The notes: generated from the letters alone by a model not told the origin. Positions 1 to 9,988 are shown, counted from the first letter of the stretch. The stretch: 64,000 nt of DNA from Symbiodinium natans (GCA_905221605.1 CAJNDS010000490.1:7501-71500); one strand, 5' to 3'. Made by a program: numbers and translations.

Positions 1-11
1 TTTTCGCAAGC

Positions 12-1001
12 ATGCTTCGCGTGCTGGTGCGATTCCTGCAGGTCAAACTTTTCTGCTGCAGTTGCCATGCACTGTGGCCCAGTTACCTGCGGTGTATGCT
101 GCAGCTGCATTTGCCAACCGGGGTTGCTGTGTTGGACCCGTCTGTGCAGCAGTTCATTTTCTCTTTGGCTCAGCGCGTGCCCTTGCGCAAGAGCAACAAG
201 CAAGCGCCGCAGCAGCAGTTGGCTGCTGCTTCAGCTGCTGCTGCTCCTGCAAACTTTTGGGAGGGATTGGGTGGACTGGGCGCATTTGTGGGTGCCGCTT
301 TTGCTGGGCAGCTTGGCGCGGGGGCTCGCGGCGTGACAGTGCCGGATCTGCAGATGCAGCCTAAACCCCCCTCTGTGAGGCAGCAGGGAGTTCCGCTGCA
401 GCTAGTAGGGCCTGCACCGTCACAGGCAGCGTTGCCGGCCCCGGAGCTGCCAGAGCCCGCTCCTGCTGCCGCGCCCTTGTTGGCAATCGCTGATTCGCCT
501 ACAGAGCCTCTGAAAGCAGCAGAGGACCAGTTGCGTTGCAAGCTCGAGCCTGAGGTTGGTGATGACCAACCCCCTGGCTTGGTGGCAGCTGCTGCCTCTC
601 TCTTGTCAGGCTCCGGTAGTAAAACCAAAGCTCTGCCCAAGAAAGGAAAGCCCGCGGCCAATATTGAAGGCAAAGCTGTGTCCAAGAAAGGCAAGCCCGC
701 AGCCAATGTTCAAGGCAAAGCTGTGCCCAAGAAAGGCAAGCCTGCTGCCAAAGCCACTTCGAAGCAAAGCAAGAAAGCAGCTCCTAAGAATCAGTGTGCT
801 CGCAAGAAGCCTGCGGCTGCCGCTGCTGCTCGCAAAGCCGGCGCTGGCCCCTGCACGCTGAAGAACACATTGAAGTGTGTCACTTCGCGCGCCTATCATC
901 AGGCGAAGGTGCTTGCACTCAAGAAGGGTCTCTCCAAGACGAAGGCCAAGGCAGCGGGCAGGCGAGCTTCCGCTGCTGCAGCTACTCTGTGGCACAAGTG
1001 A
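12..1001 (+). CDS. Lys/Ala-rich basic protein, unknown function
   Basis: The frame has no stop back to base 3, so the true start may lie outside the window. Residues 1-60 are mixed and hydrophobic, 60-200 are Ala/Pro/Gln-rich, and near residue 208 three tandem copies of a 16-residue unit begin (48-bp DNA period) with the core KKGKPAAN. The last 120 residues are Lys/Ala/Arg-rich and end in a segment with SRAYHQAK and GLSKTKAKAAGR. The composition resembles histone H1-like or other DNA-binding tails, but no folded domain is visible. I recall similar tails in dinoflagellate mobile-element neighbourhoods, which is inference. It is the first of five plus-strand ORFs. Confidence 0.55.
   Translation: MLRVLVRFLQVKLFCCSCHALWPSYLRCMLQLHLPTGVAVLDPSVQQFIFSLAQRVPLRKSNKQAPQQQLAAASAAAAPANFWEGLGGLGAFVGAAFAGQLGAGARGVTVPDLQMQPKPPSVRQQGVPLQLVGPAPSQAALPAPELPEPAPAAAPLLAIADSPTEPLKAAEDQLRCKLEPEVGDDQPPGLVAAAASLLSGSGSKTKALPKKGKPAANIEGKAVSKKGKPAANVQGKAVPKKGKPAAKATSKQSKKAAPKNQCARKKPAAAAAARKAGAGPCTLKNTLKCVTSRAYHQAKVLALKKGLSKTKAKAAGRRASAAAATLWHK
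615..765 (+). repeat. Three 48-bp in-frame tandem repeats
   Basis: Three copies of a 48-bp unit starting near 637, 685 and 733 encode the KKGKPAAN-type repeat of the Lys/Ala-rich ORF. The copies differ at a few bases, so this is an old, coding minisatellite. Confidence 0.8.
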
Positions 1002-1381
1002 TGCACGATGGCTCTTGTGCGCTTTCTCATATAGGCCGCTGCTCTCTTGGACATAGCGCCTCGCATTTTTCAGCACATAGCTCGTCCCTGCATTCCGGGC
1101 TCTGTCTCCGTAGTGAGTTTACCACGCATGCCGTGACTTGAAGAGCACTGGGAGGGGAAAGGAACATGATGCTGCTCGCGGTGTCTCCTTGCAGGGACTG
1201 CCAGCTATCGAAGCTGTTGCATGACTTTGTTGCTTCCCGCAGCTCCTTTTGGCTCCCAGGCTTGGCGTGGCTCCAGCTGCAGCAGGTGGGCTTCCGGTTC
1301 TATTAGCTGCTAGTGCTCGAACCTTTCTGTTGATATATACAGGATTGAATATTTTTCTTGCTTCAGGGTTTTGGGATACAT

Positions 1382-1545
1382 ATATGTAGGGTTTAGGGCT
1401 TAGGGTTTAGGGTTTAGGCTTGAGGGTTTATAAGGCTTGTATATATGGTTTAGGGTTTAGGGTTTAGGGAAAAGGGTTTAGGGTTTAGGCTTTAAGGTTA
1501 CTTCTAGGGAAAAGGGTTTAGGGTTCAGGTTTACGGTTTATATAC
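1382..1545 (+). repeat. Interstitial telomere-type (TTTAGGG) tract
   Basis: Irregular TTTAGGG copies with insertions (AAAAGGG, TATATAGGG) lie between the first ORF and the GC-rich hairpin-motif array. The stretch 1002-1381 before it shows nothing I can name. Confidence 0.8.
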
Positions 1546-1563
1546 ACTGCCTGTGTCTGTTCT

Positions 1564-1912
1564 TGGGCCTGCGTGGCTTCTTGAATAGCCTGCGTAGCTT
1601 CTTCGGCCTTTGCAGCCTGCGTGGCTGCAACGCCAGAGCCCGTGTGGCTGAAGTTCTGGGGCCTGCGCGGCTCCACCTGCCTGAGAGCCTGCGTGGCTCC
1701 CAGGCAGGTCTTGCCCTGCCAGCCTGCGTGGCTGCGCTTTTGTTGCCTGCGCGGCACGCGTCCCCAGGGACCACAGCCTGCGTGGCTGGACACGTTGCCT
1801 GTGTGGCAGCGAGGACGAAGCCCGCGTGGCTTTTCTGGCGCTCCGCCTATCAGAGCCTGCGTGGCTCAGCACATTGCCTGCGTGGCAGCGACGATGAAGC
1901 CTGCGTGGCTGC
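1564..1912 (+). repeat. Array of about 14 AGCCTGCGTGGCT-like motifs
   Basis: A 13-bp motif, AGCCTGCGTGGCT, or close variants recur about 14 times in 350 bp at irregular 16-35 bp spacing. AGCC and GGCT are reverse complements, so each copy can fold into a 4-bp stem with a TGCGT loop. ORFs cross the array on both strands but look like chance open frames in GC-rich DNA. Confidence 0.75.
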
Positions 1913-1920
1913 TCCAGGGA

Positions 1921-2270
1921 CATCTTATATATACTATATATATATACACATACATAAATATAAATATAAATATAAACATAAACATATAAACATAAACATA
2001 AACATAAATAAATATAAATATAAACATAAATATAAATATAAATATAAATATAAATATAAATATAAACATAAATATAAATATAAATATATATATATATGAA
2101 AATCTTATATATATATATATACACATCTTCTTGATATATACATACATATGTATATGTATGTATATGAACATACATATAAGTATATATGTGTATATATATT
2201 TATGTATCATATATATATATATATATGATACATAATATATATATATATACATCTACATATGATATATAGA
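1921..2270. repeat. AT-rich microsatellite
   Basis: About 350 bp of TAAATA, AACATA and TATA units, ending in an ATATAT palindromic run. Long ORFs of Tyr/Ile/Lys in this interval are artefacts of the repeat. Confidence 0.9.
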
Positions 2271-2320
2271 GGTATCTAGGACACCTTCTCTCTTTCTTTC
2301 CTGGCCGCAGGTCCTCTGCG

Positions 2321-3080
2321 ATGGGCACAGAGAGGAAGAAGAACGACGGCGCCGCCATGGACAGGAAGAAACAGACGGAGCAAACGAAGCCAGAGGAGGA
2401 GACACGGGCCGGCCAACCGTCTGCGAGAGTGGACTTGAGCTCCGGCGAGTACACTTACACTGACGGCACCCCGACCCCGGAGGAAGGTGGCGGCCAGAGC
2501 GCGCAAGGCGAAGACACGCGCAAGCCGAGTCACCCCAGCCAGCCACCCCCTCCACACCGCTGCGGGTTCTGCGGGGCCTCCTTTGCAGCACCGCTTTTGG
2601 TCCAAGCGCTGCTTGGAGCTCCAGTTCTGGCGGGCTGCGGGCCAGAAGGACTGGGCAGCTGCTGTGGCTAAGGCGGAGGAGGTCTACCAGAAGCGCTGTG
2701 CTGACCATGCCCAAAAGGTGCCGGCCCCCACCAAACCTGGTCGCGGTCGGCGAGGCACTCCTGCGAGGAGCAGTGGCCAGGCTGCAACGCCCGCTGCTCG
2801 CGGACGCAGCACGGCTCAGCCCCAAGCCCCTGCTGTTCGTCTGCGCTCGGCTCCAGTTCGCCAGCGTCGCTCAGAGACTGCAGCTCCACCGCGCCGGGCT
2901 CGCAAGCACAAGGAGCTACGCCGCCGCCAGCGCTCCTCACGACGCCCTCCCTCCTCCAGCCCACCTTCACCTGTGGGACCCCGGCACAAGAAGCGTCGCC
3001 ACCGCTCAGCGTCTTCCTCCTCTGACACGCCGGACCGCCCAAGGAGGCGGTCCAGGCGGGTCACGGTTCACGTGCACTAG
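2321..3080 (+). pseudogene. Zinc-finger protein with basic SR-like tail, frameshifted
   Basis: The first frame (2321-2671) gives a hydrophilic N-terminus and a C-x2-C knuckle (CGFCGAS). The natural partner of that knuckle, an H-x6-C stretch (QHRFWSKRC) with following helix, is in another frame that is open to 3080. One short indel near 2575-2590 would join them into a C2HC-type finger, then a helix (DWAAAVAKAEEVYQKR) and an Arg/Ser/Pro-rich tail resembling SR proteins or nuclear signals. Either the copy is decayed, the assembly has an indel, or frameshifting occurs. I associate the C-x2-C...H...C-W pattern with dinoflagellate repeat-associated proteins (from memory). Confidence 0.5.
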
Positions 3081-3395
3081 CTGCACTAGGCTTCTGCTTG
3101 TACTGTGCCCCTTGCCAGGCCCATTCAGACAGCACTTCTTCCGGAGCATCGCTCGCAGAGACAGAAAAGGGTCCGCCTCGCTCAGCCCCCACAAAATCCC
3201 ACAAAAAAAATAGTCCCATGTAGCCCTGCCTGTCACCCCGCAACCCTTAACCCAAACACCCGCGCCTGTGCAAGACTTGGGCTTCTGTGCTTCTCTTCCG
3301 TAAGCGTATACATGAACCCTAAACCCTTCCGAACCCTTTATAAACCCCCAGACCTGAACCTTAAACCCTAACACGGTTCCAAGCTTTAACAAGCC

Positions 3396-3818
3396 ATGGC
3401 TCCTTGCATGCGGGAGGGCTGCACGCGTCTGGCTTTTGGAGGCCATCGCTTCTGCTGTCGCGAGTGCCGCTATGGCATGGGTCATGGCGGTCGTTGTGCC
3501 CACAGACAGGCCCAGGCCCAGGCAGCAGGCGTCCCGAGAGGCCCTCCTCGGGCCATGCTCGTGGAACTGAACCTCACAGTCCTGCCCGGGTTCGTGCGTG
3601 ATGCCGTCACGGACGATGGGGAAGATCTGCTGCCCCGGCTTCTGCTATATGTGCTCTACCAGCTGAGTACACTACTGCCGCCACAGGCCCGGAGGCGCTA
3701 CTTTCAGGGGCTGCTCCTCGTGTTTCACCCCGACCGCTTGTCGGGCGTGCGCATAGCGCACGTGCTGGCGCGCGTGCTTACACAGCTTCTGGCAGAAAGC
3801 TTGAATCAGGACGATTGA
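3396..3818 (+). CDS. Small protein with Cys/His cluster and HPD motif
   Basis: 140 residues with ATG at 3396 and TGA at 3816-3818. The N-terminus has Cys4, Cys9, His17, Cys20, Cys21, Cys24, His30, Cys34 and His36, enough for one or two zinc sites. The C-terminal 40 residues read RRYFQGLLLVFHPDR and then an amphipathic helix. HPD at about residue 111 between two helices is the signature of a J-domain (Hsp70 co-chaperone), but helix I and the usual length are not evident, so a J-like fold is only a suggestion. It stands about 315 bp after the frameshifted ORF and 420 bp before the next ORF. Confidence 0.6.
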   Translation: MAPCMREGCTRLAFGGHRFCCRECRYGMGHGGRCAHRQAQAQAAGVPRGPPRAMLVELNLTVLPGFVRDAVTDDGEDLLPRLLLYVLYQLSTLLPPQARRRYFQGLLLVFHPDRLSGVRIAHVLARVLTQLLAESLNQDD

Positions 3819-3995
3819 CTGTGTCCGCGCGACACCAAGCCAAAACCACTGAAAGTAGAGGGTGCCGTAGGTCCGCGCATGTCCGCGCGTGTGTCCGCGC
3901 CACATGCTGCCAAGAGCAGCCACGCGCCGAGCCTGCGTCTTTGGACACGTCCGCGCGGCGCCCGCGCGGGGTCCGCGCGGGTCCGCGGGCTCAGC
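3819..3995 (+). repeat. GTCCGCGC-rich intergenic segment
   Basis: Between two ORFs the octamer GTCCGCGC (with GTCCGCGG variants) recurs about seven times in 170 bp, in a CpG-rich context. It could be a simple GC repeat or a set of binding sites. Confidence 0.6.
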
Positions 3996-4238
3996 CACCG
4001 ACTCGCTCATCTGCCGTCTCTTCCTTCTAGCACAGACACTCTCGCAGACATGGAAAAGAGATGGCTGCTTTCTGTGCTTTCTGTGTGTTCTGCGACACGC
4101 TCCTCCTTTTCGCGCGTAGGCGGGCGGCTTTCAAGCTCTCTGCACCCTAACTTTTTTCGGCTCAAACCCTGCCGTTCTAGGCGTCTTGCTTCGGCTATAC
4201 ACCCCTCCTTGTAGCTCCTCCCCTTGTGCACTTGACCC

Positions 4239-5333
4239 ATGGAGTCTGCAGCCGCTGCTGTCCGTCAAGCACAGGAACCGGAGCTCCTCTGCTGTCGTCT
4301 CTGCAAAACACAGAAGCCTGCTGCGGACGGTCGGATGCACGGCCCCGCCTTCTTGTGTCGCGCCTGCGAGTCCTTGCAGAGCCTTGTGAAGCGCCACCTT
4401 GGCGACCTCAAAGTCCTGCAGAAACTCGACGCGACGAGGCAGGCCGAGTTTTTCCGTAAGAACACTGAGAAGAACGACAACGCCGGGAAAGCTTCCTGGG
4501 ACGTTGTGCGCTCCTGCCTTGTGACAGAGTTGGTCTCCGAAGTGCGCAAGGAGTGGGACAGCGGCTGCACAGGTGAGTGGCTGCCGGAAAGCGTCTGGGT
4601 GGCGCGCGGCTTCTTGTCCGACTCTGTGCGGAATTGCCCGTCTAAAGAGACTGAGCACCTGGGTGTTGTCTACCAGGTCCCTGTTGAGCACGACAACTTC
4701 CGGGTTCTTCGCCAGGACATCGAGAGAGGTCTCCTGCGCAAAGAGGAGGACTGCCGCGAAGCTAAACGAGGCAAGAAGGCTGCTGCGGGCCAGGGCGCTC
4801 AGGACCAGCCGCCAGCAGAGGACTGGTTCCTGCCCGCGGCCTCTTCCTCTGCAAAGGGCACGGGGAAAGGCAACGGGAAGAAGGACCGGCTAGCGCAAGC
4901 TGCGCCCAAGGCTGCAGCGTCTGCAAAGATCGCTCGCGATAACTGCAAGACAAACTTGCAGGCGCAGAAAGCTCTGGCCGAGCTGACCGGGACTCTGGTC
5001 TCTTTGGAGAAGCTGAAGAACCAGGTCGCTAAAAGGGACGACGCGCCGCCCGAACTGGCAGCTGGAGTCGAGGACGCTCTGCAGGTCCTGTCTAGCTGGA
5101 AGGCTGCTTGTCAGGCTGTGACGTTGCAGTACTCCGCGGTGGCCGGTCAGGACACGCAGCCGCTCCTGCCCGCGCTCCCTTTCGACGACCAGGCCTTTAA
5201 AACCAAGGTGAAGGCTGCCAAGGCTCTGCGGCATGACCTTCCCAGGAAGCCGAAGGTTGAGCCGAAGCCGAAAGCAGCTGCCGAGTCGAACGAGCCGCTC
5301 CCGAAGCGACGCCGCTGCAGAGGAGGCGCCTGA
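4239..5333 (+). CDS. Zinc-finger and coiled-coil protein with nuclear signal, unknown family
   Basis: 364 residues, ATG at 4239, TGA at 5331-5333. A C-x2-C...C-x2-C pair at about residues 19-43 (CRLC and CRAC) suggests a treble-clef or RING-like zinc knuckle. Residues 45-190 are a mixed helical region with VLRQDIERGLLRKEEDCREAKRG-like charge; 225-330 look like a coiled coil; the end is Pro/Lys-rich with a likely nuclear signal PKRRRC. I recall proteins with this N-terminal finger as widespread in Symbiodiniaceae genomes without known function (from memory). It is a good candidate for a DNA-binding accessory factor of the neighbouring transposase-like ORF, which is inference from position only. 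Confidence 0.65.
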   Translation: MESAAAAVRQAQEPELLCCRLCKTQKPAADGRMHGPAFLCRACESLQSLVKRHLGDLKVLQKLDATRQAEFFRKNTEKNDNAGKASWDVVRSCLVTELVSEVRKEWDSGCTGEWLPESVWVARGFLSDSVRNCPSKETEHLGVVYQVPVEHDNFRVLRQDIERGLLRKEEDCREAKRGKKAAAGQGAQDQPPAEDWFLPAASSSAKGTGKGNGKKDRLAQAAPKAAASAKIARDNCKTNLQAQKALAELTGTLVSLEKLKNQVAKRDDAPPELAAGVEDALQVLSSWKAACQAVTLQYSAVAGQDTQPLLPALPFDDQAFKTKVKAAKALRHDLPRKPKVEPKPKAAAESNEPLPKRRRCRGGA

Positions 5334-6132
5334 GCTGCGTCTAGTTTTGCGCGTGCGCCCGACACCATCAGGGCGCACGCGCACGGCAGGTCCCGAAGAC
5401 GGGGTCGCGATTTGCTCGCGCTCCGGGGGTCTTCTGACACCGTGTCGGCATGAAACCTTGCTGCTCCTTCTGCCCTGGGTCTGCGTGTGAGCAATGCGTT
5501 AGTGTTTTCTGTCCTCACGTACTACTTGCTGAATGTCACTGTCTGTTTTCTCTATATGAGGACTGCTTTCCTGCGCGAGTCCCGTGGGTGCGACATTACG
5601 AGTTCCTCGGCAGAAGTGCCGCAGGGAATCTTGCCCAGCTTTTGACTCTCATAACGGCTTGAAAGGAGGGGGTGCAGAAAGAAGGCCTGCTCTTGTCGCA
5701 CTCTCCCGCCAGGGTGCAAACGTGCACATAGGGTTGTATATACGGTTGGAATAGTCTTTATAAGGGTTTAGGGTTTAGGGTTCAGGGTTTATAGGCTTTG
5801 GGGTTTATAGGGTCTCTATAGGGCCAATAGGGTTTAGGCCCTTAACCATGTAGACCCTATAATAAAGACCCTGACTGTGCTGTCTATATTATAGGGTTTG
5901 GGGTTTAAGGGTGTCGGGTTCAAGAAAGGTGTATAATTAGAGGGTGTCTAGGCTTACAGGCTTTGAAGGGCTAAACCCGAACCCGAAACCTGAAATTGTA
6001 CACCCAAACCTATATGCAATCCCGATTAAAGCCTCGACCCCAAACCCTTACCCGAAGCATCCAAGCCTTATACACGCCCGACTGCCGCGCGGGATCAAAA
6101 CAAGTTGTGTAGCTGGGAGGCCCTGTCCGGCA
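5334..6132. other. Intergenic stretch with telomere-type repeats
   Basis: The first 300 bp are GC-rich without a convincing ORF. From about 5745 to 5960 drifted TTTAGGG repeats appear, then their CCCTAAA complement to about 6060. No promoter can be pointed to. Confidence 0.5.
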
Positions 6133-8103
6133 ATGCGGGGGAAGCGCCAGCTCAACGAGGACCAGAGGCGCCGGCTGCAGCGGTGTCTGCTGCTACCAAA
6201 TGCGTCAGAACAGGCAGTGAGAGCTGTGTGGAACGTGGTAGCAGAGGGAACTGAAAGAATCCCGCAGATCGGCCGCGGAGTTCTGCGCGCCGCGTCGCAG
6301 GAAGCGCGCTGCCCCGTGCGGGCCTGCTTCCAGGTGCGTGCTTTCGTCGGCCGAGAGGGGACAGAGTAGATTCTAGTGGCTAATCTCCCCAGGCTTTTGG
6401 CGCGAGCTTGCTGTGACAGCCCCGCTTACGGCTCGCTGGTGCGGGCAGCAAGCAGGGAGGGGCGAACACTCACGGCTATACTGTACAACGACGAGGCACA
6501 GGCGGGCAACGTGCTGGGGCCCCTCAAAGTCCTCAAAGCAAGTTTGGTATACGTTTCGTTCGTGGAGTTCGGCTCCGCTGTGCTCAGACGAGAGGATGCG
6601 TGGCTGGCGGTCGCCATGGCCACGCACGCACAGTTGGAGCGAGCCGCTGGTGGCCTGAGCGCGTTCATGCGCGAAGCCGTCAAGGAACTTCTGTCTTCTG
6701 AAGCTGTGGCGGGTTTCGCGGTCTCTGTCGGTGCGGAGGTCGTGCACTTGAAGCTCGGGCCGGAGGCTTTTTTTCTGGCTGACAACGATGCCATAAGGGC
6801 CACCAAGGGCTCAGCCGGCACTCGCTGCTGCACGTTGTGCACGAATGCGCTGAGAGGGCCTACTTCCGTCCCCGGCTTCTTCGGCTGCGAGGAAGGGGAT
6901 GTCAGGAAGTTCAGCTTGACGACAGACGCAGACGTGGGAGAGGCTGTCCGTGCGCTGCAGCACGAGGCCCAGCATGGCTCCAAGGCCAGTCTGCAGCGCT
7001 TGGAGAAGGCGTTGGGACTTGCGTGCACGCCTGATGGCTTACTCTTTGATGCCGAAGCCTCTGCTCGGATGCCTATATCCAAAGTGTGCAACGACATCAT
7101 GCACTGCTACTATAGCAATGGCTGTGCCAACTGGGAGTTGCAGCGGCTGCTTTGTGCTTTGGGCAAGGTGGGCCTTCCCTTGGAGGACTTGGCTGCCGTC
7201 TGCAAGGCAGCACCTTGGAAGGGGCCGGCTGTGAGCCAGCACAACTCCAAGAGCTACATGGCGTCCTTGTGGTCGGCCAAACTTTTCGGCGAGGAGACGT
7301 ACAAAGGAAGCGCCCAGCAAACGCAGAGCTTTCTGCCTTTGCTGAACTACTACGTGCACGAGCTGTTAGGAAACCGGTGCGACCTCATGGTCAAGGAGCG
7401 AGCCAGCTTCACAGCCCTCATTGGCTGCCATCGCCTGTTGCGTCACGTCTGCCGCTCAGCGCAGGCACCCTCGCAAGACTGGAAGCTTCAGCTCGAGCGA
7501 CAGCAATGGGTGCACCAGGAACTCTTCAAGGAAGCGTATGGTGTTTCGGCCTGCAAGCCGAAACATCACCATCGGCTCCACCTCCCATCTCAACTGGTTC
7601 ACTTGGCTTGCGCAATACACACGGAGACACACGAAAGCAAACACCGCAGCTTCAAAAACAGGCTCGCCTCTGCCCACATTGGGGACGTGAACAGGCCCGT
7701 TCCGTTTGCAAGTGCTCTGCTGACGCGCATGTTTCTGGAACAGCTGTCACGCGTGGAGAGGAAAACCACCCTCGCCACGAATGTTCTCCAGGGACAGATC
7801 GCACAGCACGCCGAGCGCCCGAACTGCCAGAGTGCCTCTGGCATGTGCCTGGAAAGCATTACTGTGCGCGTCTCTGACATGGTGCTGGTCGAGACAGTTC
7901 CTGGGGTTGTCCAGGAATGCTTGAAGGATGACGAAGGCTTCCTGCTTGTGCTTCAAGTTTTGCAGAAGCTTCAGAGCAAGCCTTGGGGAGGTTTGCTTCT
8001 TGCTACAGCAGAGTCTCGTTGCTTTCGAGTTAGCTCCTCTACCAATGTGACGATGCCCTCTTGGTGGAGAACCGAAGGTTCGAGTGTGACGTGGCTTTTC
8101 TAG
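6133..8103 (+). pseudogene. Transposase-like protein (TNP2/CACTA-like pattern) with in-frame TAG
   Basis: A frame opens at ATG 6133 and runs to TAG 8101-8103, interrupted only by TAG at 6367-6369. The piece before the stop (MRGKRQLNEDQRRRL...CLLLPNASEQAV) and the 575-residue piece after it read as one protein. Visible features: LYNDE followed by GNVLGPL near nt 6481-6515; a Cys cluster (CCTLC) near 6825-6840; and PKHHHRLHLP at about 7558-7587. The D/E motif plus a His-rich 'PKxHxxLHLP' segment match what I remember of TNP2-type CACTA transposases and a related dinoflagellate family. A 42-nt GT-AG intron (6334-6375) would also remove the stop in frame, so the gene may be intact. Confidence 0.6.
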
Positions 8104-8687
8104 GAGCTTGCTGCCATGCGCGGACCACTTGCCCAACGTATGAAAAAATTCTGAGCAGGCGTGCCGGGATTTAAGCAATTTAAGGAATATCCAGCTGGCT
8201 CGGTGCGAGTCAAAATAATGAAACCGCGCTTTTCTGTTAGAACTTATCCTGAACATATAAGTCACTTATAAACCACTTCTAAACCACTTCGCTAAGTTCT
8301 GCTTAACTTGAATAGAAGTCACTTGCATCTGCCTAATAACAGTTCGCCCTCCTGGTGGGGCCAGGAGGGGGGTCGAGGGGCATGGGGCCATACGAGATCG
8401 GGGCCATGGGGGTTGGGAGCCATGGGCGGGGTGGGCGGAGCGGGCGGGAGGGGGCGGCATGCGGAGCGGGCGGGAAGAGCGGAGGAGCGGGGCAGCCCTT
8501 TAAAGTCAGCTGAAAGAGCTAGACCTACGCGGCCAGGAGCTGGGGTCAGGGAAGCCATGGGCGCGCGCGCGCGGGAACTGGTGCGTTTCCCCCGCGCACA
8601 CGCGCGCGCGCGCGGGCGCGCGTGTGCGGGCATGTCGAGTGCCATGTTATGGAGTTATGCCAGCATCCTTCGAGCCCGAAACCCTTT
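8104..8687. other. 3' flank of the transposase-like ORF
   Basis: Contains short direct repeats (AAGTCACTT and AAACCACTT motifs, 8250-8325), then CpG-rich DNA. At 8592-8630 a run of CGCG units forms an inverted repeat (CCCGCGCACACGCGCGC and its complement). No ORF is convincing. Confidence 0.5.
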
Positions 8688-8805
8688 CCGGAGCCACTGA
8701 TGCTGCTGATGCTCGCCCCCCGGGTCCCCAAAGAGAAACGAAGCCTCGATGATGCGCACCCTGGCCCCCCGCCCGGCCGCGCATCATGAGCATCAGCGGC
8801 TCCGG
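8688..8805. mobile_element. 118-bp inverted-repeat element
   Basis: The ends are near-perfect inverted repeats of about 26 bp beginning CCGGAGCC(A/G)CTGATGCT. Relatives of the arm (CTGATGCTCATGATGCGC) recur at 8946-8966, suggesting a small family. It has no coding capacity. Confidence 0.55.
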
Positions 8806-9343
8806 CCTCCAGGCATGCATGGCTTATAGGGGCATATGCCGGCCTCAAAACGGAAATGTCCGTAACAGCACGAAAACCACGGTATTTACAGCTATTTCTG
8901 TGTTTTCCAAGCTCTCAGCCGCATCCGAAACCCAAAACCCAACCCGCTGATGCTCATGATGCGCGCTCTTGTGGGGGTCCTTTGGGGTGGCCAATGCCAC
9001 CCAAAAAACATCAACAACGCGCATTTGGCCAAAGTTGAAAAAGAGAGTCGATGATGCTCTCCGGGGTCGTTTTTGGGACCCCTCATGGGGCGCCCAAAAA
9101 ATGCGTCCAGGAGCCCAAATTCGGTGGGAAATAGCGCGTTTTTCGCGATAAAAAATGTAGCTGAAACATGATGCCTTGCGGGAGCCGCATTTGGAGCCGG
9201 ATGTTGGGGAGCCAACCGGGTCAGCGGCTTAACCTCCCCCGCTATAGCTAAAGCTAGGGCTGGCGCCTATGTAAACCGCCTCTGGTCCGTGAGTTTATGC
9301 CGTGTGGGTGGCCTGGCCCTCCATGGAAAAGCTGCCCGGGGAC
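8806..9343. other. Unassigned unique sequence
   Basis: GC-balanced sequence with scattered GATGATGC/GCATCATG words and no ORF that looks coding. It ends in a poly-C/poly-G palindrome at 9343-9378 (C-run, GTTTT, G-run). Confidence 0.4.
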
Positions 9344-9385
9344 CCCCCCCTACCCCCCCCCCCCCGTTTTGGGGGGGTAAGGACC

Positions 9386-9460
9386 CTAAAACCTAAACCC
9401 TAAACCCCAAACCCCAAACCCCAAACCCTAAACCCTAAACCCTAAACCCTAAACCCTAAC
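9386..9460 (-). repeat. CCCTAAA tract
   Basis: About ten telomere-type heptamers in C-strand orientation, with CCCCAAA variants in the middle. Confidence 0.9.
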
Positions 9461-9570
9461 CCTACAGGCAGCTGCAACTGCCCTTTGCCAGGTAGAGGCC
9501 TGTCGGCCGCTTCTGCACCGATAGCTCTCCATTGCCCGACCTGCCCTTTCTCTCTGAGATTGCTTCTGGG

Positions 9571-9815
9571 GTTTAGGGTTTAGGGTTTGGGGTTTGGGGT
9601 TTGGGGTTTAGGGTTTGGGGTTTGGAGGGTTTGCGTAGGGTTTAGGGTTTAGGGTTTAGGGTTTAGGGTTTAGGGTTTAGGGTTTGGAGGGTTTGGAGGG
9701 TTTGGAGGGTTTGGAGGGTTTGGAGGGTTTGGAGGGTTTGGAGGGTTTGGAGGGTTTGGAGGGTTTGGAGGGTTTGGAGGGTTTGGAGGGTTTGGAGGGT
9801 TTGGAGGGTTTGGGG
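9571..9815 (+). repeat. TTTAGGG array passing into a 9-bp GGTTTGGAG array
   Basis: TTTAGGG and TTTGGGG units to about 9680, then roughly 15 homogeneous copies of a 9-bp variant (GGTTTGGAG). The sharp switch to a uniform variant suggests local expansion after mutation. Confidence 0.9.
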
Positions 9816-9988
9816 CTTTCAAGGAGCGAGCCATGCAAGCAAGATGCCAACGAGCCGCCCTGAACCCTTGAACCTTGAACCCTAAACCCTAAACCCTAAA
9901 CCCTAAACCCTAAACCCTAAACCCTAAACCCTAAACCCCCCACTGGCAATCCCTAAACCTGAAAACCGTGCAGCTCCAGGTTTCACAG

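Noticed and set aside
1531-2175. Minus-strand ORF of 214 codons and plus-strand ORFs over the same place
   Set aside because: They run through the hairpin-motif array and the AT microsatellite; composition is purely repeat-driven (Tyr/Ile, Lys/Tyr).
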